Source of the DNA: Apophysomyces variabilis
Lineage: Eukaryota > Mucoromycota > Mucoromycetes > Mucorales > Mucoraceae
DNA: 64,000 nt
Direction: 5' to 3'
NCBI GenBank assembly: GCA_002749535.1
Contig: MZZL01000409.1
Location: 206,620 to 270,619 of the forward strand
A program made the position numbers and the translations under genes. The notes beneath the pieces were generated by a model, which saw only the letters and a list, made by a program, of their open reading frames with translations, searched no databases and was not told the origin of the DNA. This document shows, one piece after another, positions 34,961 to 49,412 of the stretch. Every line of letters starts with the position of its first letter. Position 1 is the stretch's first letter.

Positions 34961-36347
<1,387 letters not shown>

Positions 36348-39300
36348 TGCAATAAGTAAGGGCAACTACGCGCTGTCCAACTGACACCACGTAATCGTTC
36401 TTCCACACTCCGAAAGAAGCAGCGGTTTGTGGCAGTCACAGGCAACGCAATCAGTTGCGCGGATTTTCAAAATTCGCAAGACTACTCCACTTTTCCTGAC
36501 GCATGTCTTATCACCGCTTCCTTTCTGTCACCCCTATACAGATCTATCTGTAGTGACACCGCTACATTTTTAGTCCACCGTGTTATAGAAAGCTAAATTT
36601 TTCCATTAAGTCATACATGCCTGAGTATATATATCCTATTATAAGCGAGCTTGCAATTCCAGCGCATATGGGCTGGCACCCGCGTGTGTGTTCTATCCTG
36701 GGCGGCGCGGAGTTGTGTATAACAATTAAGCGGCAATGCTAGCCGGTTTTAAATGTATACTGGCCAAAGAGCTGAATGGTAAAAAAATAAAATAGAATCC
36801 CATTCAATAAACTGCTTGCTTCAACTGCACAATATATGTCACTTACAGGCATCATAAACCGCCTATGATATTGTTGGCATCTTTACTGGGCAATTATGAT
36901 GGGCTCACTGTAAGACCTGGCAGAGAAAGGTTGGGAGGCTCCAAAAAATATAATGACCTTCCGCCTTGGCATCATTTCCTATTTCAAGTGAGTCACTGAT
37001 GATTGCATTGAGAATTTTAATACTTATCGGTTTAAATGTACACATTCTAGTAGGAGAGAGTGGAGGCAATCAATGAATCCCTTACGCCATTGATATCATG
37101 TACTCTCAGCAAGGAAAGGAACGCGCATAAACGTGATTCCATCAATGACAAAAGAAATACATGAAAAATCAGAAAGCCAACAGCAATAGTGTGCTGTAAA
37201 ACAGCCGCATCATCAGCATGGAAGCATGAAATAACATTATCAATCAGGAATTTACAGGCACCATACCCCACCTAGCGTGAACGTACTCCTTTCAGAGACG
37301 CTGATGCTCAACGGGACGAGCCGTTGAGGGAAACATAGGAAGCCAAAAGAGGAAATTCAAGGAAGGCAAAGGACTTCCTCGAGACATTATCGGTAGCAGA
37401 AATATATGGTACAGAGTTAATCTATGTTCAAAAGTAAATGGGAGTACTTGACCTGAGGAGAAAATGTATAATTGAGGAAGAAAAATTTCCACACTCTTTA
37501 TAAACGACAACATGACCATGGCTTCTTTTTTTTAAAGACCCATCCGATGTTGTCATTGTAAAATAAGAGCGGTATGGATGGGAGAACAGTAATAGTCAGT
37601 ACAGCAGAAAGTAGCATTTTATATTTAGATACTCATCATCGCCATGGAATTACAAAACTCATATTTGTGTTTGTGTTTCAATAGCATTTGCTCATCCAGT
37701 AAAGAAGTCCAATAAGTAATAGCTCCTATTTGGCAGTATAATTTACTATGAACGCGAAAAAGGATAAGATAATTCAACAGGGTCTGTTGAGAATGGTCAA
37801 GCTAAACTTTTAGAGATAGAAAAGGAAAAACATCGTTATAGGTTTGGATGTAGGTACTGAATGCTCTCCAGCTTCAGTATCGGCACTGAGCAATTAATTT
37901 AAAGATTGTGGTGTAGTCATAGAGAAAGTAATTTTATTTTACTCTGCAGACAACAAAGGGTGAAGATAGTATTATTAAGTGTAGATCTATAAGAATTTTC
38001 CGTACTCGCATAATGGCAAGATACGTCTATGGTCACTGATGTCTTGTTCATGCACATTAAGGTGGAAGAAGGGGAATCTTTCGGACGCATTTAACGTACA
38101 TACAAAACAGAAGAAGGTATATCAAATGAGGAATAAATATTCTTAGGTTCTATATGAGAATGAACATTATCATCCTGGTTGGCATCTTCGACTTGTTCAA
38201 AAGTAATCCAAATGACAGGCACTTGGTAAAATGCACTTCCATGATTTTGGGACATCATTCACTGAGCTCGCCGGAAACAATCGGCTGGCGAGGCGAGAAT
38301 AAATTGTTTCCATGCACTATGAACAATATCAGGCATTGTGACAACATGATATTTGCTATGGTGGACAAAAGATTGCTAGAGCAAAAGGAAAACTAGATAG
38401 GATTGTAATACGCGCAATGCGGCAGGTTTGCAATGTTAGAGTTGCTTTCTATGGATATTACAGTTTGTTCTGCTCTATATAATAAATATTCATCACTAAA
38501 AATTTTCTAATGTTAACCCGATAATCCCCTGTCTAGTCCTTTAATACCCAGCATTGCTTATAATCTGACAGTGCCAGCTCGTGCGTGGCACGAGAAGAGG
38601 AAAATGTATCCAGGCAAAATACCACGAATGTTTATTTTTGCTTCCGTATCCAATTACCCAGTCCATAATTTCAGTTAAATATTGATTAGATTAGCTTAAG
38701 ATCGTTTTGTGGTAACCTTTCCTTTCTAGTTCAACCGGAAGCCAAGGCTTGTTTCATATAAATTCAGTTTGCATAAAAAGCGATGTTGTCGTTTCATCTC
38801 ATCTGTATATTTACTGTACTATAAACCATTTATCATGGGAAACCGTACGTTTTCGTCCTATCCATGGACTATTGTCTATTTGAGCAGACATCCATCGATT
38901 TTCTATCAATGACTTTTATGTTTTAGTATCAGTGGTCCGAATTATCTAAAAGCAAAGGAACAACAAATTTTATCGCTCTATGGTTCTGTTCTCCAAGTAT
39001 CCTTGGTAAGCACTTCCATTCATGATATGTATAGGATGATTGATATCCCTCTTGTGTATCTTTTAGCCTGCATTACCTACGAACCGAAACAAGTTGGCTG
39101 TGTGAGTAAGCTCCCTAAACCCCACTCGGGAAGTGAAAAAAAAAGTTGTCTGTTCATGAGCAGTGTCATTCATTTTCTGCTTGCAAGTCCTCGCCAGGTG
39201 TTACATCGCTTCAAGTCCTCCGCAGTGCATTTCAACCCTTGCCGCACGTTCCATTTGCCACCCCCACCGAAACAGCATATCATTTTCATTTACTAACCAT

Positions 39301-39526
39301 GAATGTATTTTTATGCTGCTTGGATAAATTTTGTGTGCACTGGAGGATTAAGTTCTTGTAAGTAAAATATACTTTCCGCATAGCTAAGCACAGTTATATT
39401 GTTTTAAGCGTAAACTAGACCTTTCTTGGATGCAAAATTTTATTAAGAATAGCGTAAAAAACCATTCATTAAACAGCACGAAAGTCAGCTGCTGAGCCCA
39501 GCAAACGCTTTTTGTCGTGTCAAATA
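36348..39526. other. Long gene-poor interval
   Basis: 3.2 kb without a recognisable gene, the longest such stretch in the window. It has a few short frames without motifs and a perfect 7-bp inverted repeat (38578-38594). Possible spliced fragments near 38935-39120 read openly but lead to no recognisable protein. Confidence 0.5.
38578..38594. repeat. Perfect inverted repeat
   Basis: CTCGTGC-GTG-GCACGAG: a 7-bp stem with a 3-nt loop in intergenic DNA. An overlapping 5-bp pair (TGCCA/TGGCA) could form instead. Could be a binding site or chance. Confidence 0.35.
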
Positions 39527-41199
39527 ATGGCCGATTTTGACGAGATCCCGGACCTTGTGCCAGCTTCATTTGAAAAGTTAGTCTACAATTTCGATCGTGT
39601 TGCTAATATGCTAACGGCTTGTCTTAGTGGCATAGAGCAAACACAAATCGCTGCAGACGCGGGAAAAACGGACGACATCTCGCCACAGAAGATTCCGGTT
39701 ACCATTGTCACTGGTATACTATGGCATGCAAAACATGTAACGTAATCAAGAATCTGTAGGATTCCTGGGAAGCGGAAAAACGACTCTTCTCAATTATATC
39801 CTTACGGAGAAACACGAAAAGAAAATTGCCGTTATTCTTAACGAGTTCGGTGAAAGTAAGCGTGTGAAAAATTGCAAAGGTGACCCTAATCATCGGTTTT
39901 GGTAGGCAGCGATATCGAGAAATCGTTGTCTATCAACCAGGAAGGGACCCTTTATGAAGAATGGCTTGAACTTCGTAATGGATGTCTTTGTTGCACTGTC
40001 AAGTAATATATTTCCGCAAGGTTGTAATGCACTCATCATTACCCGTAGAGATAATGGCGTCCTGGCCATCGAGAATTTAATGGCCAAGAAAGGAAAATTT
40101 GATTATATTCTGCTGGAAACAAGGTATGTCCAAATCATTACTCCCAAAATCCAAAAAACTCAATTATGAGAGTGCACTTGTAATAGTGGCCTGGCAGATC
40201 CTGGCCCAATTGCATCCATGTTCTGGTTAGACGATGGACTTGGAAGCGAGATATATCTAGATGGCATTGTGACCTTGGTTGATGCCAAACATATTCGTGA
40301 GGTCCGTACATCTATTATGTTGTTAACCCATGTTTACTGACCACAACTTCTTTAGCACTTAAGCGAAGAGAAAGAGGACGTTTTAATCAACGAAGCACTC
40401 AAGTAAGATATTTTCTTGTCAAACTTAGAACCGCTGACCGAAGACATTGGATATTGTCTTAGACAAATTGCAATTGCTGACAGAATCGTCATTAACAAGA
40501 AGGATCTGTTGCCTGAGGAGGAGCTCGCTCATCTTGAAGAGGATATCCGTGCCATAAACTCTGTGGCTGATATCCTACGTACTGAGAGATCAAGGTAAAC
40601 AATTAACGGAAAGAATAGTATGATACTAAGCCTGTATAAAAAAGGATTCCTCTGGACTTTGTACTGGACATCAAAGCATATGATGTTCATGATGCTGATT
40701 CATTGACAAAGCAAACACAAAAACTTAAAGAACATAACGATGTTCATGCTCACCATCTTAGTCATGTAAATTTAAAATTACGCAAACTTCAAGCTAAGCT
40801 ATCTACATGCAGGACGTTCAAACAGTCTGTATCCAGTTTAATGCTCGATTGAATACTTTGGAAAAGCTGGAAACTTGGATTCAGACATTGCTTTGGGAGA
40901 AAGCAGTTCCAACAGTGGTTGGACAAACGGTCCCATCAGAAAGCGGACAAGTTCTGGTATTACGTCTAAAGGGCATTGTACAACCACCAAAGGATGCTCA
41001 AGCAGGAAACGGTAATAAGAAGATGGTGATTCAAGGCGTCCAAGATTTGTACGATATCCAAGAAGGCTATGCACATGAAGGGACGAGCGATGACATGTCT
41101 AAGTTAGTCTTAATTGGAAAGAACTTGCAGAAAGACCGATTATTGGAATCATTTTCCCGCTGGGTTGAGATCGATAGCAAAACGATTCAAATTGCATAA
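39527..41199 (+). CDS. zng1: Zng1/CBWD zinc metallochaperone GTPase (CobW/COG0523 family)
   Basis: Nine exons: 39527-39713, 39760-39855, 39906-40002, 40049-40123, 40187-40301, 40356-40402, 40463-40594, 40645-40765, 40813-41199 (418 residues; introns 46-63 nt). The G3E GTPase domain shows a P-loop GSGKTT (66-71), the metal-binding CxCC motif in GCLCC (121-124), the LLETSGLADP switch and the NKKDL guanine-recognition motif. The His-rich linker ([10 protein letters not shown]) and C-terminal CobW domain follow. Zng1 enzymes hand zinc to methionine aminopeptidase type 1. The N-terminus has a [11 protein letters not shown] block like the short segment that docks onto the client. An in-frame ATG at 39512 would add five residues. 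Confidence 0.94.
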
Positions 41200-41505
41200 A
41201 GCTGCTATACAAGGTTTTGTCATTTGTTAGAACCTAAAACAGTAAACATATGTCAAAGACGATTTCAATGCATTCTGTCATAGTCATCTTCTCAGAAGAA
41301 ATTTGCTTTGATTTTCTGACTTCCTATTGTTTATTTACGAATCACTACCAATGATACTGATCCTTCTTGGCGGTTTAGACACGACAAGGCTGTTGTGTCC
41401 GAAGAAACCTGAACTTGAATTCGGACCGCGATTTCCTGACGCAGGACAGCCAAAAGAAAACTCGTTTTACTCTCTGCCCTGTAACGCATCTAAGGATTCA
41501 TAACC

Positions 41506-44500
41506 ATGTCGAGCACAAACGCGTATATGGTGGCCAATCTTTTGGAAAAGGTATATGTGAATATACTTGGCTTAGCGCGAAATGAGTGTTCTGACTACTC
41601 TCTGATAATAATAAGATGGACAATGAGGATAGGGACTTCCGTTACATGGCACTTAATGACTTGACCAATGAGCTACAGAAGGATACATTTGACTTGGAGC
41701 CCTCCATTGAAGCAAAGGTTGTCCGAGCAGTATTGACCTTGATGGACGACAAGAACAGCGAAGTGCAAAACCTTGCTGTGAAATGGTAGTTTTGGTTTAC
41801 CATTGATAAGCTAAAGCAATAGCTAATGAAGTTTTCTACACATATCAGTCTTGGACCATTAGTTAAACAAATCAAAGAAGAGCATGCCCTTGATATCGTG
41901 GATCGTTTGGGTGTGTTTGCTGCGCAGCAGAAAAACGAGGAACTCCGCAGCATCGCAAGCATTGGTAAGGAGCATGAAATAAGAAATAGTCGTAACTGTA
42001 TGTATTGTAAAGGTTTGAAGACCGTGGTGATGGAAGTACACGGAAGCAAGGGAAATAGTATCTGTCAAAAGGTTGTCCCACATCTATTACCGATGTTACA
42101 AAATGTAGGGCTTTACGATATTCAAGAAAGATTCTAATAACAGATCCATAGACTGGAGCATCCTATGAGATGCAGATGGACTCTCTCGATGTACTCGCAG
42201 AGGTTCTCTCGAGATTTGGATCGCAAATAACTCAAGAACAACAGACACAAATACAGAGGACTTTATTGCCCCTACTCGCGCATCCGCGAGCAGCTATTCG
42301 GAAAAGAACGACAATTGCTATTGGACATTTGGTTGTGCACATCAACGATGAATTGTTCGACTCAATTATGCTTTATGTCTTGGAAAGAATTAAAGCTACT
42401 GGCAATTCCAGCGATAAATTGAGGACCCTAGTTCAAAGTGCTGGTGTACTGAGGTAAGCAGAAAGAAGAAATTACAGTAATGAGCTATTAGAGTTACTAA
42501 GATCTCTATGTGTAGTCGATACAGTACAGCACGACTAGGAAAATATCTCCCTCAACTGGTCCCTGTTATCATGGAATATGCATCGGAAGCCGACGAAGAT
42601 GATGAACTGAGAGAAATATGTCTTCAATCGTTGGAATCATTTATCCTTCGTTGTCCTACTGAAATCTCTCCATATATTGATCAAATTATCTCGCTTGCGT
42701 TGGAATATATAAAATATGACCCTAATTTTGCGGCAGACGGCGACGAGGATGATGAAGTAAGTTTTTTGTTTACGGCTATGGCGCCTTTAGCTGACATACA
42801 CTGTAGGATGAAGATATGGAAGAAGATGAAGAAGAAGATGATGAGTACGGAGATATTGTGTAAGTATACATTCAACGGGTGCCTGATCGTCATAACACAA
42901 TCATATAGCGATTATTCTGATGATGACGATGATATGTCATGGAAAGTGCGTCGTTCTTCTGCCAAAGTGTTTGCCGCAGTTATTGAAACACGAACAGATT
43001 TACTACAGCAGCTATACCAAAATGTTGCCCCTGTATTAATTGCACGATTCAAAGAACGTGAAGAATCTGTTCGGGCCGATATTATGCAGACATTTATTGT
43101 GCTTCTACGACAAACTAACGTCTACGGAGGCGACAATGGCCTCAACAGTCAGGCTTTGTATAAGTCAGCGTTTGACTTTGATGTTACCGGCTATAGCGAC
43201 CAGAAAGGATTCTCATCTAGCAAAGACCAAGCAGTTAAACCAGCAACGTCCCTTATGCAAACCGGAGAAGGGTATGTGAAGTTTTGGTTCCTACAGCACA
43301 GACTTTTCTATAACATGCAAACCTGCATAGTCCTCGGCAGCTCCTGCGTAGCCAAGTACCGAAGCTGAGTCGAGCTCTCGTCAAGCAATTATCATCAAAA
43401 TCCAACCAAACTCGACTGATCGGATTCCGCTTGGCTCGTGAATTGGTTTTGGTGTTACACGGTGGTTTAGATGAAGAAATGGAACTTTTTGTTCCTGTGA
43501 TTGAGTCAACATTAACGACGTCTGCTTCCGATCAACACCATGTTACGTCTACATCCAACCTAAAGATTGAGGTTTTGGTCTTTCTTAATCAGCTCTTCCG
43601 CAATCACTCTTCACAAGTTTTGCAGCCATATCTGAACAGGTTGTGTCCTGCAGTTATCAAAACTATCGCAGACAGATTCTACAAGATCACCTCAGAAGCT
43701 TTCTTGGTTTGTATTGAGCTAATTAAAGTCGTCAGACCTATTTGGCTTGATCCGAAAAAAGGTGAATTCGACATCAGCCCTATAGATCAGGAACATAAGC
43801 AATTCATCGTCGGGATTTATGCCGCCACCCTAAAAGTGTTGGGAACCAGCGATGCTGATCAGGAAGTCAAGGAGCGCTCAATCATGTGCTTGGGAGCACT
43901 GCTGGGACAGGCTGGCGATGCACTTCTAGCAAAGCAGAGAGAAGCCTGGGACGTACTTCTCGACCGCATAAGAAACGAAGTGACCCGACTTGTTGGCGTA
44001 AAGACGCTTACTGTTGTTTCACAAAGTCCTGTAGCAGCTGGCGAAGAGCTTGAACGTTGTGTACTCGTTGCGGTGGATGAGATAGCACTGCTTTTGAGGA
44101 AAAGCGAAAGAGCTTTGCGCATCTCCAGTCTTGAGTGTCTAATAATCTTGATAAACAGGTTAGTGGTGGGGATTTGCTAATAATAGAAAACCAACCATTT
44201 GGGATAGATTCGGACGAAAGATTTCGGATCAAAGCTATCATACATTGTTAAACGAGCTCAAACCACTCGTGGCTGACAGTGATCTTCATCTGCTTCCTTT
44301 AGCGCTGAAGACGGCCGAATACATTGTTACAATCCATCCTAACTCCGTAGACGATGTGAAATCAGCATTGCTGCCATCACTGTTCCAGCTTATCCAATCA
44401 CCTCTTCTTCAAGGCACGGCCTTGACCAGTTTGCTCAACTTGTTTGAAGCGCTAGCTAAGACTAGCCCTGCGGATTATCAGATCTTGGTTAAAGGATTGG

Positions 44501-46448
44501 TGGATCCATTGTTGGCTGTGGAAACAAGTGGAGTCTCTGCAGGCGGGGTTGCGGCTGTTGCAAACAAACAAGCTGCAGCTACAGTAGCTCAATGCGTAGC
44601 TGTGTTAGCTGTGAACACGGACCAAACCAATTGTCAAGAGACGATTAGCACGTTTCGGAAGTATATCGAAGTAAGAATTGGTATCGATTATGTAACCCCA
44701 ATCTAACTTAACTTCTATAGAATCCTTCTACCAACGACTCCGTCAAGTATCTCAGTCTTTTAACCTTGGGCGAAATTGGGCGAAGAATGTAAGCTGTTTA
44801 CACTTTTCAATATCGTGTGCTAATAGATTGTGCTAGTGACTTGAGTCGGCTCGGGGACATTCATGAACGCATTCTTGCCTTGTTTTCAGCTCAGTCTGAG
44901 GAAGTCAAATTCGCGGCCGCCTTTGCCTTGGGTAACGCAGGAAGCTTTAACACAATGAATCGGTACTGAGAAGTTTATAATAGGCAATGTTAGCGTTGGA
45001 AATATTGGACAGTATTTGCCATTGATTGTTACGCAAATCAAGGAACAACCAAAACGTCGTTATCTTTTGTTACATTCACTGAAAGAGGTTTGTGTTTTAT
45101 ATGGAGCCATAGTAAACATCCTCATTTATTATCTGTTAATTAGATTATCACACGTTATGATCAACATAGGAAGGAATCTACTCTTGGACAAGCGTCCAAT
45201 GACATTTGGAATCTCTTACTAGAAAGCAGCGAGGCTGACCAAGAAGAAGGGACACGTACTGTGGTGGCTGAATGTTTGGGCAAACTCTCGCTTACTGACC
45301 CTCCGAAGTTTTTACCTCAACTTCAAGTATGTTTCCTAAACAATTTAATCCATGAAACTTATCATCTTATTTGAACGTCTATAGGAGCGGCTGTCTTCTC
45401 CCTCTGGCCCAGTGAGAGCAACTGTTGTTACAGCTGTAAAGTATGCTGTAGTGGATCCGTCGCAAGAGCACGATGAGCTACTCAGGCCAATTATTTTGCA
45501 GTTTTTAGCTCTTTTGCAGGATTCAGAACTGGTAAATTTCGAAGTGAACGTCAAACGAACAACTTCTTAGCTCCCCGTTACCTGTAGAATGTACGCCGAT
45601 TGGCCTTGTTGACAATGAATTCAGCTGTACATCGCAAACCTTATTTGGCAAGGGATATTCTTGGTTCTTTGATCCCGTTACTCTACCAAGAAACAGTTAT
45701 CAAGGCATGATTCATTTTTACTTTGAATGCCAATTTTCTAAAGCCAATATAGGAGGAGCTGATACACATGGTTGAGATGGGTCCATTCAAGCATAAGGTG
45801 GACGATGGCTTAGAAATCCGAAAGGTACAATAATGAGAAAGCTGCAAGACTAGAAGTTCATGGTTCCTTTAGGCTGCCTATGAGTGCATGTATACGCTTC
45901 TTGGTACCTGTCTTGATAAATTGGATATCTACGGATTCTTGGAACGAGTACGAGCTGGATTGGAGGACCAACATGACATCAAAATGCTTGCCTATCTTAT
46001 GCTGATCCAACTAAGCAAAATTGCAACCACGGCTGTTTCGCAGAGTAAGCTATTTTTATAAGGATTTATTACTTGTAATTAACGGGCGAAATGTGATGAT
46101 AACAGAACTGGATGACCTTGTGGCTCCGTTGAAAGCCACACTTGATTTCAAGATGCGAAGTAACGCAGTGAAACAAGAAGTGGAGCGGAATCAGGAATTA
46201 GTAAGGGCAACCTTGCGATGTATTGTTAGTTTGGCTGCTTTGTCGGATCCAGGTCAGTTAAACAAGCTGCGATGCTGAAAAAAAGAAATTCTAAATACGT
46301 TCTTGTTTCTGTAGGTGTTACACCGAGATTCGATAATTTCGTTAAGGAGGTGAAAGTTGGACCACTCGGGGAAGAGTACAAAATGACAGTAATTGAAGCA
46401 GAAAACAGAGAAGCTAGGACAACAGATTATATGGACCTGTCACCCTAA
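41506..46448 (+). CDS. cand1: CAND1/TIP120, cullin-RING ligase exchange factor
   Basis: Twenty exons: 41506-41550, 41616-41785, 41849-41964, 42013-42104, 42152-42453, 42516-42756, 42807-42859, 42909-43271, 43331-44158, 44208-44670, 44721-44788, 44837-44931, 44984-45087, 45144-45326, 45385-45531, 45588-45704, 45753-45824, 45873-46044, 46106-46252, 46315-46448 (1303 residues; human about 1230). It is made of HEAT repeats throughout. Family blocks include [27 protein letters not shown], and [18 protein letters not shown] in the TIP120 domain. CAND1 wraps un-neddylated cullin-Rbx1 and swaps substrate receptors. An acidic run (DEDDE...EEDEEEDDE) around exons 6-8 matches the acidic loop of the family. 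Intron 16 starts with GC. Confidence 0.95.
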
Positions 46449-46642
46449 TAGGTCTGTCTGAATAAACCCGAACAAATGAGCTTATTCTTTTTCCACTGTC
46501 CTATATTACATGTGTGCCTGATTCTGGTTCCTTTCCAGGGAGCTTTTAATTCTGGGGGGATATCTTTCTTTTTGGCTTCCCCTTTCATCCCCCTCCCCTC
46601 AGTTTCCTTTTGTTTTAACCTCTTTCTCTTGTTCAGGTCAAG

Positions 46643-48109
46643 ATGAAGGGTGTATTGAGGATCTTCCTTATCCTTCTGCTATTATACACGGTGAATGCCA
46701 ACTTGTTTACATACTCAAGTCCGACAGTTATCCAAGGTAAGACGAACAATATCCAGAGATGAACAAACGTTAAAAATTATCTTCTTCGAAGATGCCGTAT
46801 GGATTTTCTCCAATTCATCTTCCATAGCACATGAAGATAAAGATATCGCTCCACTCACTTACGACAGCAATGTTTCCCCAGCAGTCAATCTTACACAACC
46901 GAATAAGAACGGCCTAAGGGGGATCTTAGTCGACCGAGACCTGTCGTGTAATGAGACACCAGCCGATATCATTGCTTCGCCGATTAATCAACAAGACATT
47001 CCACGTATCGCACTTATTAAGCGCGGACAATGTTCGTTTACAGAGAAACTGCTGTTTGCACAAAAGTATGGCGCTGTCGGTGCCATTGTATATGATAATA
47101 ATACGATGTATGATAATAACTATCAGTACTTGAATCGTAAGAACGACGAAGAACCAATGGTAAACTATGCATGCATGCTTGACAAAGCTGAATGGAAGCA
47201 TTCTATAGTCAATCCCTCCCGGGTCAGGCATTACCATTCCCGCCTATTATGTGAATAAACATACAGGAGATGAACTGTTTAAGCGACTGTTGACATGCAG
47301 TCAGACACAAACACAAGATTATGGGGATATGACGGCCAAGCTGGCCGTGAGAGTCCTTATGTTGCCAGCCAACACGAGCGGACCAAATCCATGGGAGTTG
47401 ACATTGATCATTGTCATTGCCTTATTGGCGATTTCATTCTTTGCATCGGGTAATAAAATCAGGTTAAGCGGGATACAAACGATCTCATGGTTAAAAACTG
47501 GATCCTTGTAGTGGGAATGCATTGGCACTTGTGGCGAAAACGTCGACGGCAGCGACGTATGATAGAGCAAGGCTTGATTCCGACTCCGTTGGATATGCTA
47601 CCGATGGGAAAGAGATTACTCGATCCATCCAACCTTGATTCGTTTCCCGTGCGTGTTATTACCGAGGAATCGCTGAATGTACAGAAACATAAATTACCAG
47701 TAGAACAGCGTGTGGATATGGAAGCCACAGAACAACAGCAAGCAGCAAGTTGCATATCATCGGACGATGTGACCTGTGTTATATGCCTTGAAGGGTTCAA
47801 TATAGGGGATGTAGTCCGTGAATTACCATGTGAGCATGAATATCATTGTACCTGCATTGGTAATCATTGGCCTTTTTTTTATGTACTCGTTTTTGATTGT
47901 TGCGATGTTTTCTGAACCTTGTTTTCATTTCTTTAGATCCATGGTTAACTTCCAAGGCAGCAGAGTGTCCTCTATGTAAGTATGATTGTGCAAAGGAGGA
48001 TAAGGACGATTCTCCGGAGACTGTGACCATACCACCCTCTTCATTAACAACAAGGATCAAAAACCTATTTCGTCGCAGTCAACCCGAGCAAACTTCACGA
48101 GAGCAATAA
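46643..48109 (+). CDS. PA-TM-RING membrane E3 ubiquitin ligase
   Basis: Five exons: 46643-46736, 46792-47159, 47209-47449, 47512-47859, 47937-48109 (407 residues). Order: a signal peptide (about 1-20), a protease-associated domain (about 60-200, with ALIKRGQCSF and the GAVGAIVYDN turn), a transmembrane segment (about 218-235), a basic stop-transfer stretch (RKRRRQRR) and a RING-H2 finger (CVICLEGF ... PCEHEYHCTCIDPWL ... CPLC). These proteins sit in endosome, Golgi or vacuole membranes and ubiquitinate membrane cargo through the cytosolic RING. The last intron (77 nt) splits the RING between CI and DPW. Starts 195 bp downstream of cand1. Confidence 0.92.
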
Positions 48110-48273
48110 AAGAAGTGTATATCAAAAAATAGTATTCCTATTCTTTTTTTTTCAGTTCTTTTTCCCCTTTGTTTATTTCTTTTTTTGATCTTTCTCCTTA
48201 GTGCAAATACGTCTATTAGTTATTCTCAATTTGTTTTCTTCTTTGCTCTTTCTTTCTCTTCTTTTCCCTATTG

Positions 48274-49412
48274 ATGCACACTGAGTACCCTACAAAACGA
48301 AGAGCATCCGGTACAGCGGATACATTGTTATCACCGCGGACGCCTAAGTCAATCTCCAAATCACGGCGCTCCTCTGTTGTAGATCTGGAAGCAAAGCCTC
48401 CTTCTTCTCGACGTAGTAGCCTGGCCAATATCCTTGCATCAACAAACCTTCTGGACGATAGCCAACCACCTCTTGTTGTGTTTGCATCTCCAACCTCCTC
48501 TTTCGCCCCAAGAGACCTGGATATTCATACACTGTACAAGATCAAACAACCTCGAACTTTGCAAAAATTAAACATGTTTTCGGGACCGATGCGTCATGAT
48601 ATTTGTATTTGTGAAATTCGGAAGCAAGGACTGCAGGCTATGCTGGCATCCAGGGTCCCGCTCTGTTATTTCCTACACCATCTGCTTGAAAAATACAGTT
48701 GTGAAAATTTGGTGAGTATCGTTATTCACACCTTGATACGGTATCTCCGCTAATTGCTGGTCCATTAAAACGACGTAAAAAACGATCAGTTCTTTTTTCT
48801 TGAACTTGGTCAAGCTGGCATTTCTTTAGCCAAGGCAAATTACATTTACGATACCTACCTTAGTCAACATGGGGATTTCGAACTAAACGTGGAGGACAAA
48901 TTGCGACAAGAGATCAAGGCAGCCTTGCAGGCTCAGGAAGTTGAAGGCTGTTTTGATAAGGCAAAGCAAGCTGTCTATTTATTGCTTGAGTCAAGCTTTA
49001 TGCAATTTATTAACACAATCTCCTGGGAAAAGATGGAGAAGACGTGTGGTAAGTTTTGTTGATCAATATCAATAGATCAAAAGTATATCCATATCAGCAC
49101 TTACATTTTAAGTCAGGCGAACAAACAACGCAATATGATCACAGTACACGGCATGCCGCTGTCAGTGAACTTGTGTCCTACATTGAGAGACAACATGTAG
49201 CGGTATATACAAATCAACAAGCCAATGCTTTCAGTCCGTCTTCTGCCAAGCGACATGAACGAGTCAAGGCTTTGGTCCACGAGTTTTGTCGCTCTTTGGT
49301 TGGCGTTGAGTTTGATTACTACCGTGCTGACCCGAAGGTCCTTGCGAAATCACGAGGCGGCTTGAAGCCTCGACACGGCATGATCGATTTCTTCGCAAAG
49401 AAAACGAAATAA
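48274..49412 (+). CDS. RGS-domain protein (regulator of G-protein signalling)
   Basis: Exons 48274-48711, 48790-49048, 49117-49412 (330 residues; introns 78 and 68 nt). A Ser/Arg-rich N-terminus with several basic RRxS motifs (possible PKA sites) is followed by a KQPRTLQKLN segment. Then comes an RGS fold: SRVPLCYFLHHLLEKYSCENLFFFLELG is its first half, and QAVYLLLESSFMQFINT matches the later helices. Such proteins speed GTP hydrolysis on G-alpha and dampen receptor signalling. No DEP or membrane domain is visible, so it is a short, probably cytosolic RGS. The third exon uses the AG at 49115-49116; the earlier AG sites nearby break the frame. Confidence 0.85.

Noticed and set aside
38935..39290. 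Possible spliced plus-strand exons (YQWSELSKSKG region)
   Set aside because: Splice sites can be drawn, but no start codon joins in frame and the product resembles nothing.
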